In this document: piece by piece, positions 18,775 through 29,030 of the stretch
Position numbering within the stretch: the first letter of the stretch is position 1
How the letters are laid out: each line of letters begins with the position of its first letter
Origin: Sulfurimonas sp.
Lineage (GTDB): Bacteria > Campylobacterota > Campylobacteria > Campylobacterales > Sulfurimonadaceae
DNA length: 64,000 nucleotides
Reading direction: 5' to 3'
Assembly: GCA_030949825.1 (NCBI GenBank)
Contig: JAUZSC010000032.1
Span: 1 to 64,000, forward strand
Notes under the pieces: model-generated
Seen by the model: the letters and a program-made list of their open reading frames with translations, nothing else
Database searches by the model: none
Told to the model about the DNA's origin: nothing
Made by a program: the position numbers and the translations under genes

Positions 18775-19452
18775 ATGAATATTTCAGTTAAAGATATATT
18801 TTGCGGAAAAGACAAAAAAATAACTAATACTAAAAGAAAAGAATTCAATTCTTCGTATCAAAAAAAGTCATTAAATAATGCTTCTTACTCCATTACAGAG
18901 CTTGGTTTTACCCTCGATGACCAAAGCGATAAAGAAAATCATGGAGGCGTTGATAAGGCTATCTGTGCGTATAGTTTTGATTATTATAAATATTTAGAAG
19001 AGACTTATACTCTAGTATTACCCACATGTGCTTTTGGTGAAAACTTATCTCTGCTGTCTATAACTGATGGCGAAATATGTTTAGGAGATAGATTTACTTA
19101 CGGTGAAGTTATTCTTGAAGTTTCACAGCCTAGACAACCTTGTTGGAAGATTTCAACGATTATAGGCATCAAAAATCTGACTGCCATTGTAGTAAAAGAA
19201 TTTAAAACAGGTTTTTATTTTAGAGTTATAAAGGGTGGAGAAGTTACTCCAAAAGATAGCCTTGAATTACTCTGGAGAGTTTATCCTAAATTTACGATTG
19301 AGTATATAAATAAGATTGCCTTTAACGCGAAAGATAATCAAGAAAATATAAAAGAAGTACTTAAATGTCCAAAGTTAGCAGATGCTTATAAACTTTCTTT
19401 ACAAAGACGCTATAAAAATAAAGAATTTGGACTTCAAGATTGGCAAGTGTAA
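18775..19452 (+). CDS. MOSC-domain protein, YiiM-like
   Basis: MOSC proteins bind sulfur or molybdenum-cofactor-related substrates through a conserved Cys. Here the family blocks are DKENHGGVDKAICAY, FGENLSLL and VSQPRQPCWKIS with the key Cys. The C-terminal three-helix part (from about residue 165) matches YiiM. YiiM reduces N-hydroxylated bases in E. coli. It lies between the methyltransferase and sagB-like genes. Confidence 0.88.
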   Translation: MNISVKDIFCGKDKKITNTKRKEFNSSYQKKSLNNASYSITELGFTLDDQSDKENHGGVDKAICAYSFDYYKYLEETYTLVLPTCAFGENLSLLSITDGEICLGDRFTYGEVILEVSQPRQPCWKISTIIGIKNLTAIVVKEFKTGFYFRVIKGGEVTPKDSLELLWRVYPKFTIEYINKIAFNAKDNQENIKEVLKCPKLADAYKLSLQRRYKNKEFGLQDWQV

Positions 19453-19482
19453 ATTTTAAGAAAAGTTCATTAATATAAAACT

Positions 19483-21042
19483 ATGAATAATAACTTACAA
19501 AAAGTTTTCGAATACCACGAAACAACAAAACACGCACAACAAAGATACGCACGCTCATTAGGCTATATGGACTGGGCTACGCAGCCGGACCCTTTTAGAA
19601 CTTACAATGGAGCAGATGAAATAGAGCTTCCACTTAGTTTTGATAATACAACACCACCTTATCATTTGCTCAATTCTGACTTGCCTGCTGCACCACTTCT
19701 TAAAGAATCTCTTTCTCAACTTTTACAGTTCTCCATGGGAATTGCAGCACACAAAGAATCAGGTGGTAGTACCTGGGCTGTGAGGTGTAATGCTTCTAGT
19801 GGTAACCTGCATCCAACTGAAACCTATCTTGTTCTTCCGCCTTTTATGGAATCTTCACAAAGCTCAGTTGTCCACTACTCACCTAAAAACCACGGACTTG
19901 AAACCTTGGCAAATTTCGATACTAAATTTTGGGATAGCTTGCCAAAAAATAGTTTTTTACTTGGGTTTTCAAGTATTACTTGGCGTGAGGTATGGAAGTA
20001 CGGAGAACGTGCTTTTAGATATACACAACTCGATGCTGGACATGCTTGGCAATCACTTGAAGTCTCTGCAAAAATGCTTGGCTGGAAACTCACTCGTTTA
20101 GATGCAATAAGCGATACAGACATCAACACTCTTTTTGGAATCAAACAAAAAAATCGCTTTTTTGAAAAAGAAAATGCAGATATGCTTTTTGTAGTATCTC
20201 CCCTAAAAACAGAAGCTTCTCTTAGTATCGATGCTTTACTTGAGAACCTGCCTTTAAAATATGAGGGAATAGCAAATCAACTTAGTCCAAGTATGCAACA
20301 TTGGGACATTATCGGAGAAATTGAAGATGCTACAACGGAGCAACAAATCGCACAAAAAAATGCTTTAAAACTTCTTTCATCTAGAAAGCCTACACAGGAA
20401 TCTAAAAAAGTTGTGCTTGCTAGACGAAGTATTCATATCATGCACAAAGATACTTCACTTATCAAAAAAGAAGAATTTCATACTGTTTTAGGAAGTGTAA
20501 ATGGCTCACTTGATTCAAAAGAAGCATCTGCGCATTTAGCCATTTTTGTAAACCGTGTTGAGGAATATGATAAGGGTCTTTATATATTGGTACGCAATCC
20601 TAGAGATATAGATGCACTCAAAGAGCAGATGCACGCTGACTTTTTATGGCAAGAAACCCAGCTTCAAAATCTTTATTTTTTAGAATCCCGTGATTTTAAA
20701 ATGGCTTCAAAATCTATAAGTTGTACGCAAGACATAGCATCTGATGGTGCGTTTAGTCTAGGAATGTTATGTAACTTTTCAGAACAACTTCAAAGCCATG
20801 GAGCACATAGATACAAAGAGTTGTATTGGGAATGTGGAATGATTGGACAAGAATTGTATCTAGAATCTACTTCTCTTGGTTTATCTGGAACTGGTATCGG
20901 ATGCTTTTTAGATGACATGATGCATGGAGTACTAGGGATTAAAAATAACAATTTTCAGGTTCTTTACCACTTTACTGTTGGTCGAGGAAATGTCGATAGC
21001 AGAATCATGACTAAACCTGCGTATAGAAGGATAGAAAAATGA
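19483..21042 (+). CDS. SagB/ThcOx-family double nitroreductase-like dehydrogenase
   Basis: The 519-residue flavin enzyme has two nitroreductase-fold halves. The first has NASSGNLHPTETYLV; the second has VVLARRSIHIM, and MIGQELYLESTSLGLSGTGI near the end. SagB enzymes oxidise azolines in RiPP maturation, but no SagC/D cyclodehydratase genes are near, so a different substrate is likely. It overlaps the next small gene by 4 nt. Confidence 0.88.
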   Translation: MNNNLQKVFEYHETTKHAQQRYARSLGYMDWATQPDPFRTYNGADEIELPLSFDNTTPPYHLLNSDLPAAPLLKESLSQLLQFSMGIAAHKESGGSTWAVRCNASSGNLHPTETYLVLPPFMESSQSSVVHYSPKNHGLETLANFDTKFWDSLPKNSFLLGFSSITWREVWKYGERAFRYTQLDAGHAWQSLEVSAKMLGWKLTRLDAISDTDINTLFGIKQKNRFFEKENADMLFVVSPLKTEASLSIDALLENLPLKYEGIANQLSPSMQHWDIIGEIEDATTEQQIAQKNALKLLSSRKPTQESKKVVLARRSIHIMHKDTSLIKKEEFHTVLGSVNGSLDSKEASAHLAIFVNRVEEYDKGLYILVRNPRDIDALKEQMHADFLWQETQLQNLYFLESRDFKMASKSISCTQDIASDGAFSLGMLCNFSEQLQSHGAHRYKELYWECGMIGQELYLESTSLGLSGTGIGCFLDDMMHGVLGIKNNNFQVLYHFTVGRGNVDSRIMTKPAYRRIEK

Positions 21043-21245
21043 AGCTTTTTTTAATACTAGGACTAGCAATACTTACTTTAATCGCGCAAGAAACATATAC
21101 ACAGGGAAAGATCGACATGCACGGGGGAAGTCAAGAGGCTTACCGTAGTAATTTTACAAGCTTTGGTACTGCAGGCTTTAGAAATTCTAGAGCTGATATG
21201 TCTAAGTTTTTAGATAAAAATACTACTAAAAAAAACTTTAGCTAA
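21039..21245 (+). CDS. Small secreted protein coupled to the SagB-like gene
   Basis: The start ATG overlaps the stop of the sagB-like gene, so translation is coupled. The 68 residues begin with a hydrophobic signal (MKLFLILGLAILTLIAQ), followed by a polar region rich in Gly, Ser, Asn and Lys (IDMHGGSQEAYRSNF). I do not recognise a family. It has no obvious run of Cys, Ser or Thr that would mark a RiPP core. Confidence 0.6.
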   Translation: MKLFLILGLAILTLIAQETYTQGKIDMHGGSQEAYRSNFTSFGTAGFRNSRADMSKFLDKNTTKKNFS

Positions 21246-21265
21246 AAAGCTAAAGTAAGTAAAAA

Positions 21266-23185
21266 CTATTTTATTTTTTCAGCTATTTGCTCCGCAGTAA
21301 AACCAAACTTCTCAAAAAGTTGTCCAGCTGGTGCAGATGCTCCGAATGTATCCATAGAAATTACAGTCTCCGCTAATCTGTACCACTCTAATCCGCGTGC
21401 AGCTTCGATTGCTACAGTTTTTGTACCCTCTTTAATGATAGACTTCATATAAGCAGCATCTTGTTCTATAAACAAGTCATAACATGGAACTGACACAACA
21501 TTTACAGCTATTCCCGCAATGTTAAGTGTTTCTTTTACTTTTAATGCTAACTCAACTTCAGAACCAGATGCCATAAGTGTCATAGTCGCAGTCATATCAG
21601 ATGCTACTAAATAACCACCCTTACTCGCTTCACCACTTACTGCACTTGGAAGTACTGAAAGGTTTTGACGAGAACATACAAATGCTGATGGAGATTTTTT
21701 CATGCTCAGTGCAGTTTTCCATGCCTCAATATTTTCCGCACCATCTGCTGGTCTCCATACATAAAAATTAGGAAGAGCACGAAACTGTGAAAGGTGCTCA
21801 ATTGGTTGGTGCGTTGGACCGTCTTCACCTACACCAATAGAATCATGCGTCCAAATAAAGAACTGTTGAATTCCAGTAAGTGCTGCGATTCTAGCCGCTG
21901 GTTTTAGGTAATCTGAGAAAACAAAAAATGTAGCTGAGAAAGGCATAAGTGGACCGTATAAAGCCATGGCATTTACGATAGATGCCATCGCGTGTTCACG
22001 AATACCGAAGTAGATATTTCTACCCTTTGGAAATACACCCATATCGCTTAGGTTTGTTTTATTCGATGGGCTTAAATCTGCTGAACCACCTAAAAATGAA
22101 GGGATGCCACGAGCGATAGCATTCATGATTTTTCCATTTGTGCCACGCGTTGCTTCTGCTTTTTCAAATGTCGGATACACAATTCTAGAAAAATCAGGAT
22201 TTTGCAAAGCATCTAGTGCTTCGTTTTGCTCCATTAAAGGCATAGTTTTTTGAGAATGAATCCACTCTCTTTCACATAAATCACCCTCTTCTATAGCGCA
22301 TCTAAAACGCACTAAAACATCAGCATCAACATGAAAAGTTTTCTCTGGATCAAAACCAGCATCTTTTTTAGCTTGTGCAATTACTTCATCGCCAAGTGGA
22401 GCACCATGCGCGTGATGTGTACCTTCAAGTTTACCAGCACCTTTTGCTATAAGCGTGTTAGCAATGATTATAGTTGGTTTAGTATTGCTTTTAGCAGTTG
22501 TAAGTGCTGCATCTATCTCATCAAAGTTATGCCCATCAATCTCAAGAACATCCCAAGCCTGTGATTCAAAACGCATACGGATATTTTCAGAGATGCTCAG
22601 GTCTGTAGAACCTTCGATAGTAATGTTGTTAGAATCATAAATAAGCACTATATTATCAAGCTTATTATGTCCAGCGATAGAACAGGCTTCATATGAAAGA
22701 CCCTCTTCTAAATCGCCATCACCACAAAAACAATAGACATTATGGTCTATCATTTTTGCGGTGTCTGAATTTACTTGCGCACCTACAAATTTTGAAGCCA
22801 TAGAAAAACCAACAGCATTAGCAATACCTTGACCTAAAGGACCGGTTGTAATCTCGATGCCTTTTGTGTGACCGTATTCAGGATGCCCAGGAGTAAGTGA
22901 ATCTAACTGACGGAAGTTTTTTAAATCGTCTATCTCTAAACCGTATCCCCAAAGATAGTATAAAGAATAAATAAGTCCCGTTGCATGTCCGCCTGAAAAT
23001 ACAAGTCTATCACGGTTTAACCAGTCAGGATTTTTAGGGTTATGGTTTAAATGCTCACTCAAAACTACCGCTATATCTGCGAGTCCCATCGGTGCACCTG
23101 GGTGACCTGAATTTGCCGCTTGAACCATATCTGCTGCTAAAAATCTTATACTGTCTGCCATTTTTTGACGCATTACATTTGCCAT
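21266..23185 (-). CDS. tkt: Transketolase
   Basis: The enzyme transfers two-carbon units in the pentose phosphate and CO2-fixation networks, using thiamine diphosphate. The 639-residue protein has AANSGHPGAPMGLADI, the ThDP motif CGDGDLEEGLSYEA ending near DSNNITIEG, and the pyrimidine-domain HDSIGVGEDGPTHQP. It is complete. The stop of the upstream ispA-like gene is 2 nt away. Confidence 0.97.
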   Translation of the reverse strand: MANVMRQKMADSIRFLAADMVQAANSGHPGAPMGLADIAVVLSEHLNHNPKNPDWLNRDRLVFSGGHATGLIYSLYYLWGYGLEIDDLKNFRQLDSLTPGHPEYGHTKGIEITTGPLGQGIANAVGFSMASKFVGAQVNSDTAKMIDHNVYCFCGDGDLEEGLSYEACSIAGHNKLDNIVLIYDSNNITIEGSTDLSISENIRMRFESQAWDVLEIDGHNFDEIDAALTTAKSNTKPTIIIANTLIAKGAGKLEGTHHAHGAPLGDEVIAQAKKDAGFDPEKTFHVDADVLVRFRCAIEEGDLCEREWIHSQKTMPLMEQNEALDALQNPDFSRIVYPTFEKAEATRGTNGKIMNAIARGIPSFLGGSADLSPSNKTNLSDMGVFPKGRNIYFGIREHAMASIVNAMALYGPLMPFSATFFVFSDYLKPAARIAALTGIQQFFIWTHDSIGVGEDGPTHQPIEHLSQFRALPNFYVWRPADGAENIEAWKTALSMKKSPSAFVCSRQNLSVLPSAVSGEASKGGYLVASDMTATMTLMASGSEVELALKVKETLNIAGIAVNVVSVPCYDLFIEQDAAYMKSIIKEGTKTVAIEAARGLEWYRLAETVISMDTFGASAPAGQLFEKFGFTAEQIAEKIK

Positions 23186-23186
23186 T

Positions 23187-24035
23187 TTAATTCCTGTGTC
23201 TGTTTATGTATTTTGTTAGTAGTGATGAAAGGCTTTTTTTCAAGTTCTCATCAAAAGTATTCAACTCATCTTCGAGTTCGTCCGCCAAGATATTTGCTTC
23301 CCTCATAGTCTCGTTTAAGCCTATCAAAGTAACAAAACTATTTTTATCTTCATCGTTGCCTGTGAGCTTTCCAGCTTCCTCAGAACTTTGTGTTACATCT
23401 AAAATATCATCTTGAATCTGAAAAAGAAGACCAAGCTTAATTCCAAAGTTATAAAGTGTATCTGCTACATCTTCTCGTGCAACGATTATTGCACCCATTT
23501 TAAGTGAGGCTGCTATAAGTTTCGCTGTTTTATTTGTATGTAAAATTTTAACATCTGCTATGCTTAAAGGTGAGTTTTCAAAATGACAGTCAATCGCTTG
23601 ACCTAATACCATTCCATTTAAACCACCGTTTGAAGCAAGTTCCCGTATAAGTTTAACTCGCGTAGCATCTGAGAATGGAGCATTGGACAAAACTTCAAAA
23701 GCGTAAGTATTTAAAGCATCTCCGACTAAAATAGCTGTAACCTCATCATAAACAACATGAAGCGTAGGTTTCCCACGACGAAGCGGTGAGTCATCCATAG
23801 CAGGTAAGTCATCATGGATAAGCGAGTAAGTATGAAGCAGTTCTATCGCATACGCAGCGTGTCTTGCACCCTCAAGCATCAGAGAATTATACGCGCCCAC
23901 AACACCAAGTAAAAGCGCAGGACGAAACCTTTTCCCACCTGCCTCGAGCATCTCTTGAAGAGCCTTTTCATAGTGAGGATGTATACTCTGCGACTTTGGT
24001 AAATTATCTAATAAAAACGCTTCAAATTTTTGCAT
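23187..24035 (-). CDS. ispA: Polyprenyl synthetase (farnesyl/geranylgeranyl diphosphate synthase type)
   Basis: It condenses isopentenyl diphosphate into short prenyl chains. The 282-residue protein has GGKRFRPAL, the first Asp-rich motif LIHDDLPAMDDSPLRRGKP (DDxxxxD), and the second QIQDDILDVT. These match the IspA-like family; product length cannot be read with certainty. It lies immediately upstream of tkt. Confidence 0.92.
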   Translation of the reverse strand: MQKFEAFLLDNLPKSQSIHPHYEKALQEMLEAGGKRFRPALLLGVVGAYNSLMLEGARHAAYAIELLHTYSLIHDDLPAMDDSPLRRGKPTLHVVYDEVTAILVGDALNTYAFEVLSNAPFSDATRVKLIRELASNGGLNGMVLGQAIDCHFENSPLSIADVKILHTNKTAKLIAASLKMGAIIVAREDVADTLYNFGIKLGLLFQIQDDILDVTQSSEEAGKLTGNDEDKNSFVTLIGLNETMREANILADELEDELNTFDENLKKSLSSLLTKYINRHRN

Positions 24036-24118
24036 TTGAGATTATATAGATTGTCTTGTTAAACTATGATTAAATCAGCAAAAGGATATAATAAATAAAA
24101 CACTTAGAGGACTCTAAA

Positions 24119-25381
24119 ATGCCACATAGAAATGTAACTAAAAAACAAGCACTTGATTATCATGAGTTTCCTCGTGCTGGGAAAATTGCTACTGAGATTA
24201 CAAAAGCGTGTATTAGTCAGAAAGATTTATCTTTGGCTTACACTCCGGGTGTTGCTACTCCATGCTTAGAGATAGAGAAAGATCCTGAGAATGCTTATAA
24301 GTACACTTCGAAAGGAAATCTTGTTGCCGTTATTTCAAATGGTACTGCTGTTCTTGGTTTAGGGAATCTTGGAGCACTTGCTTCAAAACCTGTTATGGAA
24401 GGTAAGGCTGTTCTTTTTAAGAAGTTTTCTGGACTTGATTGTTACGATATAGAAGTCGATACTGAAGATATAGATAGCTTTTGTAATACAGTTCAAGCGA
24501 TTGCACCTACTTTTGGTGGGATTAACCTTGAAGATATTAAAGCACCTGAATGTTTTGAGATTGAGAGACGGCTTATTGAAGAGCTTGATATTCCCGTTAT
24601 GCATGATGACCAACACGGCACTGCGGTTATATCTTCAGCGGCTATGATAAATGCGTGTAAAATCGTTGGTAAAAATATCCAAACACTTAAAGTTGTAGTT
24701 GTTGGGGCAGGAGGAGCTGCCATCTCTTGTGCCAGACTTTACCGTCACCTTGGTGTAAAAACTATTTACATGATTGATTCTAAAGGTGTTATTCACAATG
24801 GTCGAAATGATTTAAATGACTTTAAGCGTGAATTTGCAGACCATTCTTATAAGACACATGCGGAAGTTTTTGAATGTGCTGATGTTGTTTTAGGGCTTTC
24901 TCGTCCTGGGTCTTTTAGCGTAGAGGACATCAAACGAATGAGTGAAAATCCTATTGTATTTGTACTTTCAAATCCGATTCCCGAAGTCTTTCCAGATGAA
25001 GTACTTAAAGTCAGACCAAATGCTATTGTTGCCACAGGAAGAAGTGACTTCGACAATCAAGTAAACAATGTACTTGGTTTTCCATTTATATTTAGAGGGG
25101 CAATGGATGTGCGTGCTAGGAAGATAACTATAGAGATGAAAATAGCCGCAGCATACGCTTTAGCAGAGCTTGCACGAAAAGAAGTTCCAGAGTATCTTAA
25201 TGAAATTTATGGGAAAGAACTCGTGTTTGGTAAAGATTATATAATCCCCAAACCTTTTGACAAAAGACTTATAGTAGAAATCTCAAGCGCTGTAGCACTC
25301 GCTGCAATAAAATCAGGCTCATCTCAAATGAAAGACTTTGACATAGATGCCTATAAAAAAGAACTCGCTACAAGAATCTAG
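24119..25381 (+). CDS. Malic enzyme, short form
   Basis: The 420-residue enzyme oxidatively decarboxylates malate to pyruvate. It has [28 protein letters not shown], the metal-binding [10 protein letters not shown] and the nucleotide fold [17 protein letters not shown]. It lacks the phosphotransacetylase domain of the long MaeB form. Its end overlaps the convergent membrane-protein gene by 14 nt. Confidence 0.95.
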   Translation: MPHRNVTKKQALDYHEFPRAGKIATEITKACISQKDLSLAYTPGVATPCLEIEKDPENAYKYTSKGNLVAVISNGTAVLGLGNLGALASKPVMEGKAVLFKKFSGLDCYDIEVDTEDIDSFCNTVQAIAPTFGGINLEDIKAPECFEIERRLIEELDIPVMHDDQHGTAVISSAAMINACKIVGKNIQTLKVVVVGAGGAAISCARLYRHLGVKTIYMIDSKGVIHNGRNDLNDFKREFADHSYKTHAEVFECADVVLGLSRPGSFSVEDIKRMSENPIVFVLSNPIPEVFPDEVLKVRPNAIVATGRSDFDNQVNNVLGFPFIFRGAMDVRARKITIEMKIAAAYALAELARKEVPEYLNEIYGKELVFGKDYIIPKPFDKRLIVEISSAVALAAIKSGSSQMKDFDIDAYKKELATRI

Positions 25382-27214
25382 TTGCATCTGGGAGAATTTT
25401 TTTCTCATGTAAAAGATAATTTTGCTTTTCATAGTACGATATCCACGCCATAAAGTTAAGATATATTTTTCCCTTTGTTGATGTTTGATGCAAAAGATTA
25501 GTATTGACAGTTTGCGCCTTATAGTAAATAGGAACTGCTACCATTAGAGTAACAAGAATGATTTTTAAAGTATTACCAATCACTCGAGGTATATTGACAA
25601 GTGTTAAAAACATCGCAAATACTGTAATAACATTTAAGAGTAAAGAAATCATAGATATACTCAGAGCAAAGGGTGGGATGTAAAGTAACTTTATCGCGTC
25701 ATCTCCATAGGAACTCGCTTGAGCGCCATCAAGAAAGTCTTCTCTTTTAAAATTCATCTTTTCAATTTTTTCACTAATTTTTGGAAGATATACAAGTTCT
25801 CTAAAATTCGCTAAATCTTTGGAATACAATGCACTTACAATATTTTCTATTGTATCAGCATCTCTTATTTTAAGTTTCTCTTGTATCTGAGCATGTATAT
25901 AATCGCTATGCATAAAAGCTTCCCAGTCCATTGATAATTTTATATCATTTTTGCCTATTTTTTCTTCGAGTTTAGAGTAAAAGAGTGCATAGGCTTTTTT
26001 ATGCTTTTTTTCTGCCATGATGTCAAAGTATTTCCTAAATTCTTTTTTAGAATAGTCAAACTCAAAAGGAACTAAAATATCCTTTTCTTTTAAGGCAGTC
26101 ATAACGCTGTATCTCGTTTCATAATGATACATAAATGCTTTAGTATCCATTCCATCAGGTAAGTTTTTCAAGCGAGTATCGACTTTTTTTCATAATCTCA
26201 CGCGCTATAATAAACCGGATCCTATCCTTACTCACTTTGTTCTTATTTGGATGCCACTCTTGTGGTTTAAGGTAATATCCAAAATACTTCACCATTGCCT
26301 TTGTATAACGTGAACGCGCTGTTGGGACTCTTTTAAATTTAAAGTATTTATCTAATCTTTTCTTGATTTTACTTACTTTCATATCCGTTGTTTCTAAGCG
26401 AATTTTTTCATTTACGCTCTTCCAAGCAGCGCTATATTCAGAGTAACCCTTGATAAGCTGAGAAGTAAAAATTTGATAAGCTTTATCCATCTCTTGCTTA
26501 TTTAACTGAGCAAGCCCTTCTTTCATTTTTATTTTATTTTTATTTATCTCATTCCACAAATACGATATCTCTTGTGAAGCCTTTACGAACTGCCCTCTTT
26601 TAGTCTCATAATCTTCTTTTAGATTCTTTTGTATATATAAATCAGCTACCTTTTCGCGCCCTCTGTCTTTAAGTTTACTGACTAATCTTTCATCGGCATG
26701 AAGAAGTAAAAAAAGTGTTTGTAAGTAAGATTTTATCATTTGCATCCATGGTATTGTTCTCTATTCTCTTGCTATCAACAAAAGAATCATAAATAAAAAT
26801 ATTGTTTAATACACCGTATTTAAAAACATTTACATAATATGCGTCGTGTCTTTTTTCTTTATTTTCTAAAACTACTTTGTCTATTAGCATATTCAAACTA
26901 GAAAAAGCTATGAAGTATGTTAATACACTTAAAAGAAGCGTCGTAATTAATTTGAATCTTTTAAAAATGATTTTTGCTAAAAAATACAGAAAAGGAAACA
27001 GGAGTAAGGTAATACCCATAGCAGAGATTCTATGACCATTAATATTTAGATTTTCTATAGTTTCTTTTGTAAGTGAAGCACTTGTTGTAACACTTAAAAC
27101 ATAATAATTGTAATAACTCTCAACAAGAATATAACCAAGTTTAACGAGTAATATAATAAGAAAAAGGTAAAGGGGGTACTTGATTCTAGCGCAATAATTT
27201 TTGAGTTTATTCAA
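25368..27214 (-). CDS. Large uncharacterised membrane protein, module copy 1 (two frameshifts)
   Basis: Three overlapping frames form one gene. Removing one base in the A7 run at 26708-26714 and one in the T7 run at 26184-26190 gives 615 codons. N-terminal helices lie near residues 12-32, 62-82 and 87-108. A long charged helical section and further helices near the C-terminus follow. The first 350 residues align with the split gene at 34647-35796 (NINGHRIS, NKEKRHDAYYVN, FKYGVLNNIF, LLLHADE). No known family recognised. It overlaps the upstream secreted-protein gene by 8 nt. Confidence 0.75.
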
Positions 27215-27572
27215 TATTTATCGGCTTTTTTACAGATGCATTTAAAGAGTCAAAAAACTCTATAGCTTCACTTTCTATGTTTATTTCTTGTGTATGCATC
27301 ACTTTTATTTCTTGTAGCTGATTTTGTGGGGTAAACTGTTCTTTTAAAAAAGCTTCTCTTTTTTGTGGGTTTATTTTTTGCACTTTAGGAGCTTCTACTT
27401 GAGTTCCTTCTACTTCCATATTCATCGTTGTACGAACAATATTTGCACTTGATTTGATGGTATTTGAAAAAGCTTTATATATTTTTTTTCCACCTAAGAG
27501 TCCGTGAGAAGAAAAAAGAAGACTTGGAACTATGAGAACCCCAAGAAATAAATATTTTACTAGTTGCATCAT
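27207..27572 (-). CDS. Small exported protein, module copy 1
   Basis: The 121-residue protein has a signal peptide (LFLGVLIVPSLLFSSHG) and a polar body. Near its end is AIEFFDSLNASVKKPIN, related to the tail of the protein at 36147-36585. It overlaps the start of the large membrane-protein gene, so the two are co-expressed. No known family was recognised. Confidence 0.7.
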   Translation of the reverse strand: MMQLVKYLFLGVLIVPSLLFSSHGLLGGKKIYKAFSNTIKSSANIVRTTMNMEVEGTQVEAPKVQKINPQKREAFLKEQFTPQNQLQEIKVMHTQEINIESEAIEFFDSLNASVKKPINIE

Positions 27573-27619
27573 TGCTATAAACTCTTTATTATTTTATGAG
27601 ATTATATCTAAAATAAGCT

Positions 27620-28267
27620 TTAATTATCAAGTAGAGAATAAAACTTCTTTAGCCCATGCTCTGCTTTTTTATCGTATTTATACGATATAAGCTTGAGGTA
27701 TTCTAGAATATCATTCTCTTTAATAGCCGTTTTTTTACTCGCTTTTACGAGTATGTAACGAGGTATTTTTACCTTTTGTTTTAAAAAGTTCTTTTGAATT
27801 CTTTTATACTTTTGCTTATCTTTATGGTAACAAAGAAGAGCAAAAACAAAGGGTGAGTTATACCTAGTATGCCACTCTTTTGCAAGGTCGATATAATCAT
27901 CATTGCGCAGAGAATATGCTAATGCCTTATCGCCGATAAGAACTTTTCCTTTAATACTTAAAGCTTTAGCTAGAATATTTGAAGTTGCGGACTCTGTATC
28001 GGATTCATCCCTTGCATTTGGAACTACAATCACACTCTGCACTTCTTTTTTTGCGATAATTCCAAGTCCAATATTTTTATATTTTCTTGCTTTAACACTT
28101 GAAATAAAAGCAGCATCTACCTCGTGAGAAATAAACTTTTTGTTAATCTTAGAGGGTACACCCCGTTTATAGTGCATACTCATTTGTTCTTGAGAACTTC
28201 TAGTAAATCGCTTCATAAAAACATGAAATGGTAAAAGATTTAGATACTCGATTTTTCCAAAAATCAC
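27620..28267 (-). CDS. mqnA: Menaquinone biosynthesis protein MqnA (chorismate dehydratase)
   Basis: MqnA makes 3-enolpyruvylbenzoate from chorismate, the first step of the futalosine menaquinone pathway typical of Campylobacterota. I chose the GTG at 28267 (IFGKIEYLNLLPFHVF follows), with AAAGGCGAG upstream, over a longer frame. The periplasmic-binding-like fold blocks HEVDAAFISSVKARK and GKVLIGDKAL are present. The 215-residue length fits. Confidence 0.88.
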   Translation of the reverse strand: MIFGKIEYLNLLPFHVFMKRFTRSSQEQMSMHYKRGVPSKINKKFISHEVDAAFISSVKARKYKNIGLGIIAKKEVQSVIVVPNARDESDTESATSNILAKALSIKGKVLIGDKALAYSLRNDDYIDLAKEWHTRYNSPFVFALLCYHKDKQKYKRIQKNFLKQKVKIPRYILVKASKKTAIKENDILEYLKLISYKYDKKAEHGLKKFYSLLDN

Positions 28268-28361
28268 ATACTCGCCTTTGTTAATAAATATGAGATTATA
28301 CACTGCTTAGCTTATCTTAGATATAATCGCATATATTTAAGTACATGAGGAGATTCACTAG

Positions 28362-28583
28362 ATGGTTAGAGTTGAATTTTTAGGACCTATACAAAAAGAT
28401 ACCTTAGAGTTAGAGATAACAAATCTAAACGAATTAGCAACATTGCTCCAAAAAACTCCCGATATGAAAGAGTGGCTAGAAAATTCTGCAATAGCTGTGA
28501 ATGATACTCTTGTGTCTACACTTGATTTCACACTTGCAGATGGAGACAAAGTTTCAATGCTTCCTCCTGTTTGTGGCGGTTGA
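28362..28583 (+). CDS. moaD: Molybdopterin synthase sulfur carrier MoaD
   Basis: The 73-residue ubiquitin-like protein ends in the diglycine PPVCGG, which carries the thiocarboxylate used to make molybdopterin. VRVEFLGPIQ and FTLADGDKVSMLP fit the family. It is followed 3 nt later by moaE. Confidence 0.92.
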   Translation: MVRVEFLGPIQKDTLELEITNLNELATLLQKTPDMKEWLENSAIAVNDTLVSTLDFTLADGDKVSMLPPVCGG

Positions 28584-28586
28584 GAA

Positions 28587-29030
28587 ATGCTAAAAATTTA
28601 TGATGGTGGACTTGATGTTCCTAGGATTTTAAAGACTTGGTACGAAGAAGAATCACAAAATAACTATGGTGCTTTTATTCCTTTTATTGGGACTATTCGA
28701 GATGAAGATAGTATTGATGGGCTTAGTTTTGATATTTATGAGCCTATTCTTAAGAAATGGTTTAGTGCTTGGCAAGACAAGGCTAAAGAAAAAAATGCGA
28801 TTATAAAAATGGCACATTCGCGTGGAGATGTTCTCTTACATGAAAGCTCTTATATCGCCTGTGTTTTTTCACCAAAAAGACGCGTTGCTCTAGAGTTTAT
28901 CGACGCGTTTGTTGAAGACTTTAAAGCAAGTGCACCAATTTGGAAGTACGATTTAAAAAATGGAAATAGAATCTATGCACTTAATCGCTCTACGGCGATT
29001 AAAGGTAGTGGATTACTAGGAGTTAAATAA
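28587..29030 (+). CDS. moaE: Molybdopterin synthase catalytic subunit MoaE
   Basis: MoaE uses MoaD thiocarboxylate to turn precursor Z (cPMP) into molybdopterin. Seen in the 147 residues are FIPFIGTIRDED, the conserved HSRGDVLLHE, and the C-terminal WKYD with Lys (SAPIWKYDLKNG). The gene is between moaD and moeA and overlaps the moeA start by one base. Confidence 0.93.
   Translation: MLKIYDGGLDVPRILKTWYEEESQNNYGAFIPFIGTIRDEDSIDGLSFDIYEPILKKWFSAWQDKAKEKNAIIKMAHSRGDVLLHESSYIACVFSPKRRVALEFIDAFVEDFKASAPIWKYDLKNGNRIYALNRSTAIKGSGLLGVK

Noticed and set aside
21039-21245. The 68-residue protein as a classical RiPP precursor
   Set aside because: It begins with a Sec-type signal and lacks a Cys/Ser/Thr-rich core, and no cyclodehydratase gene is near.
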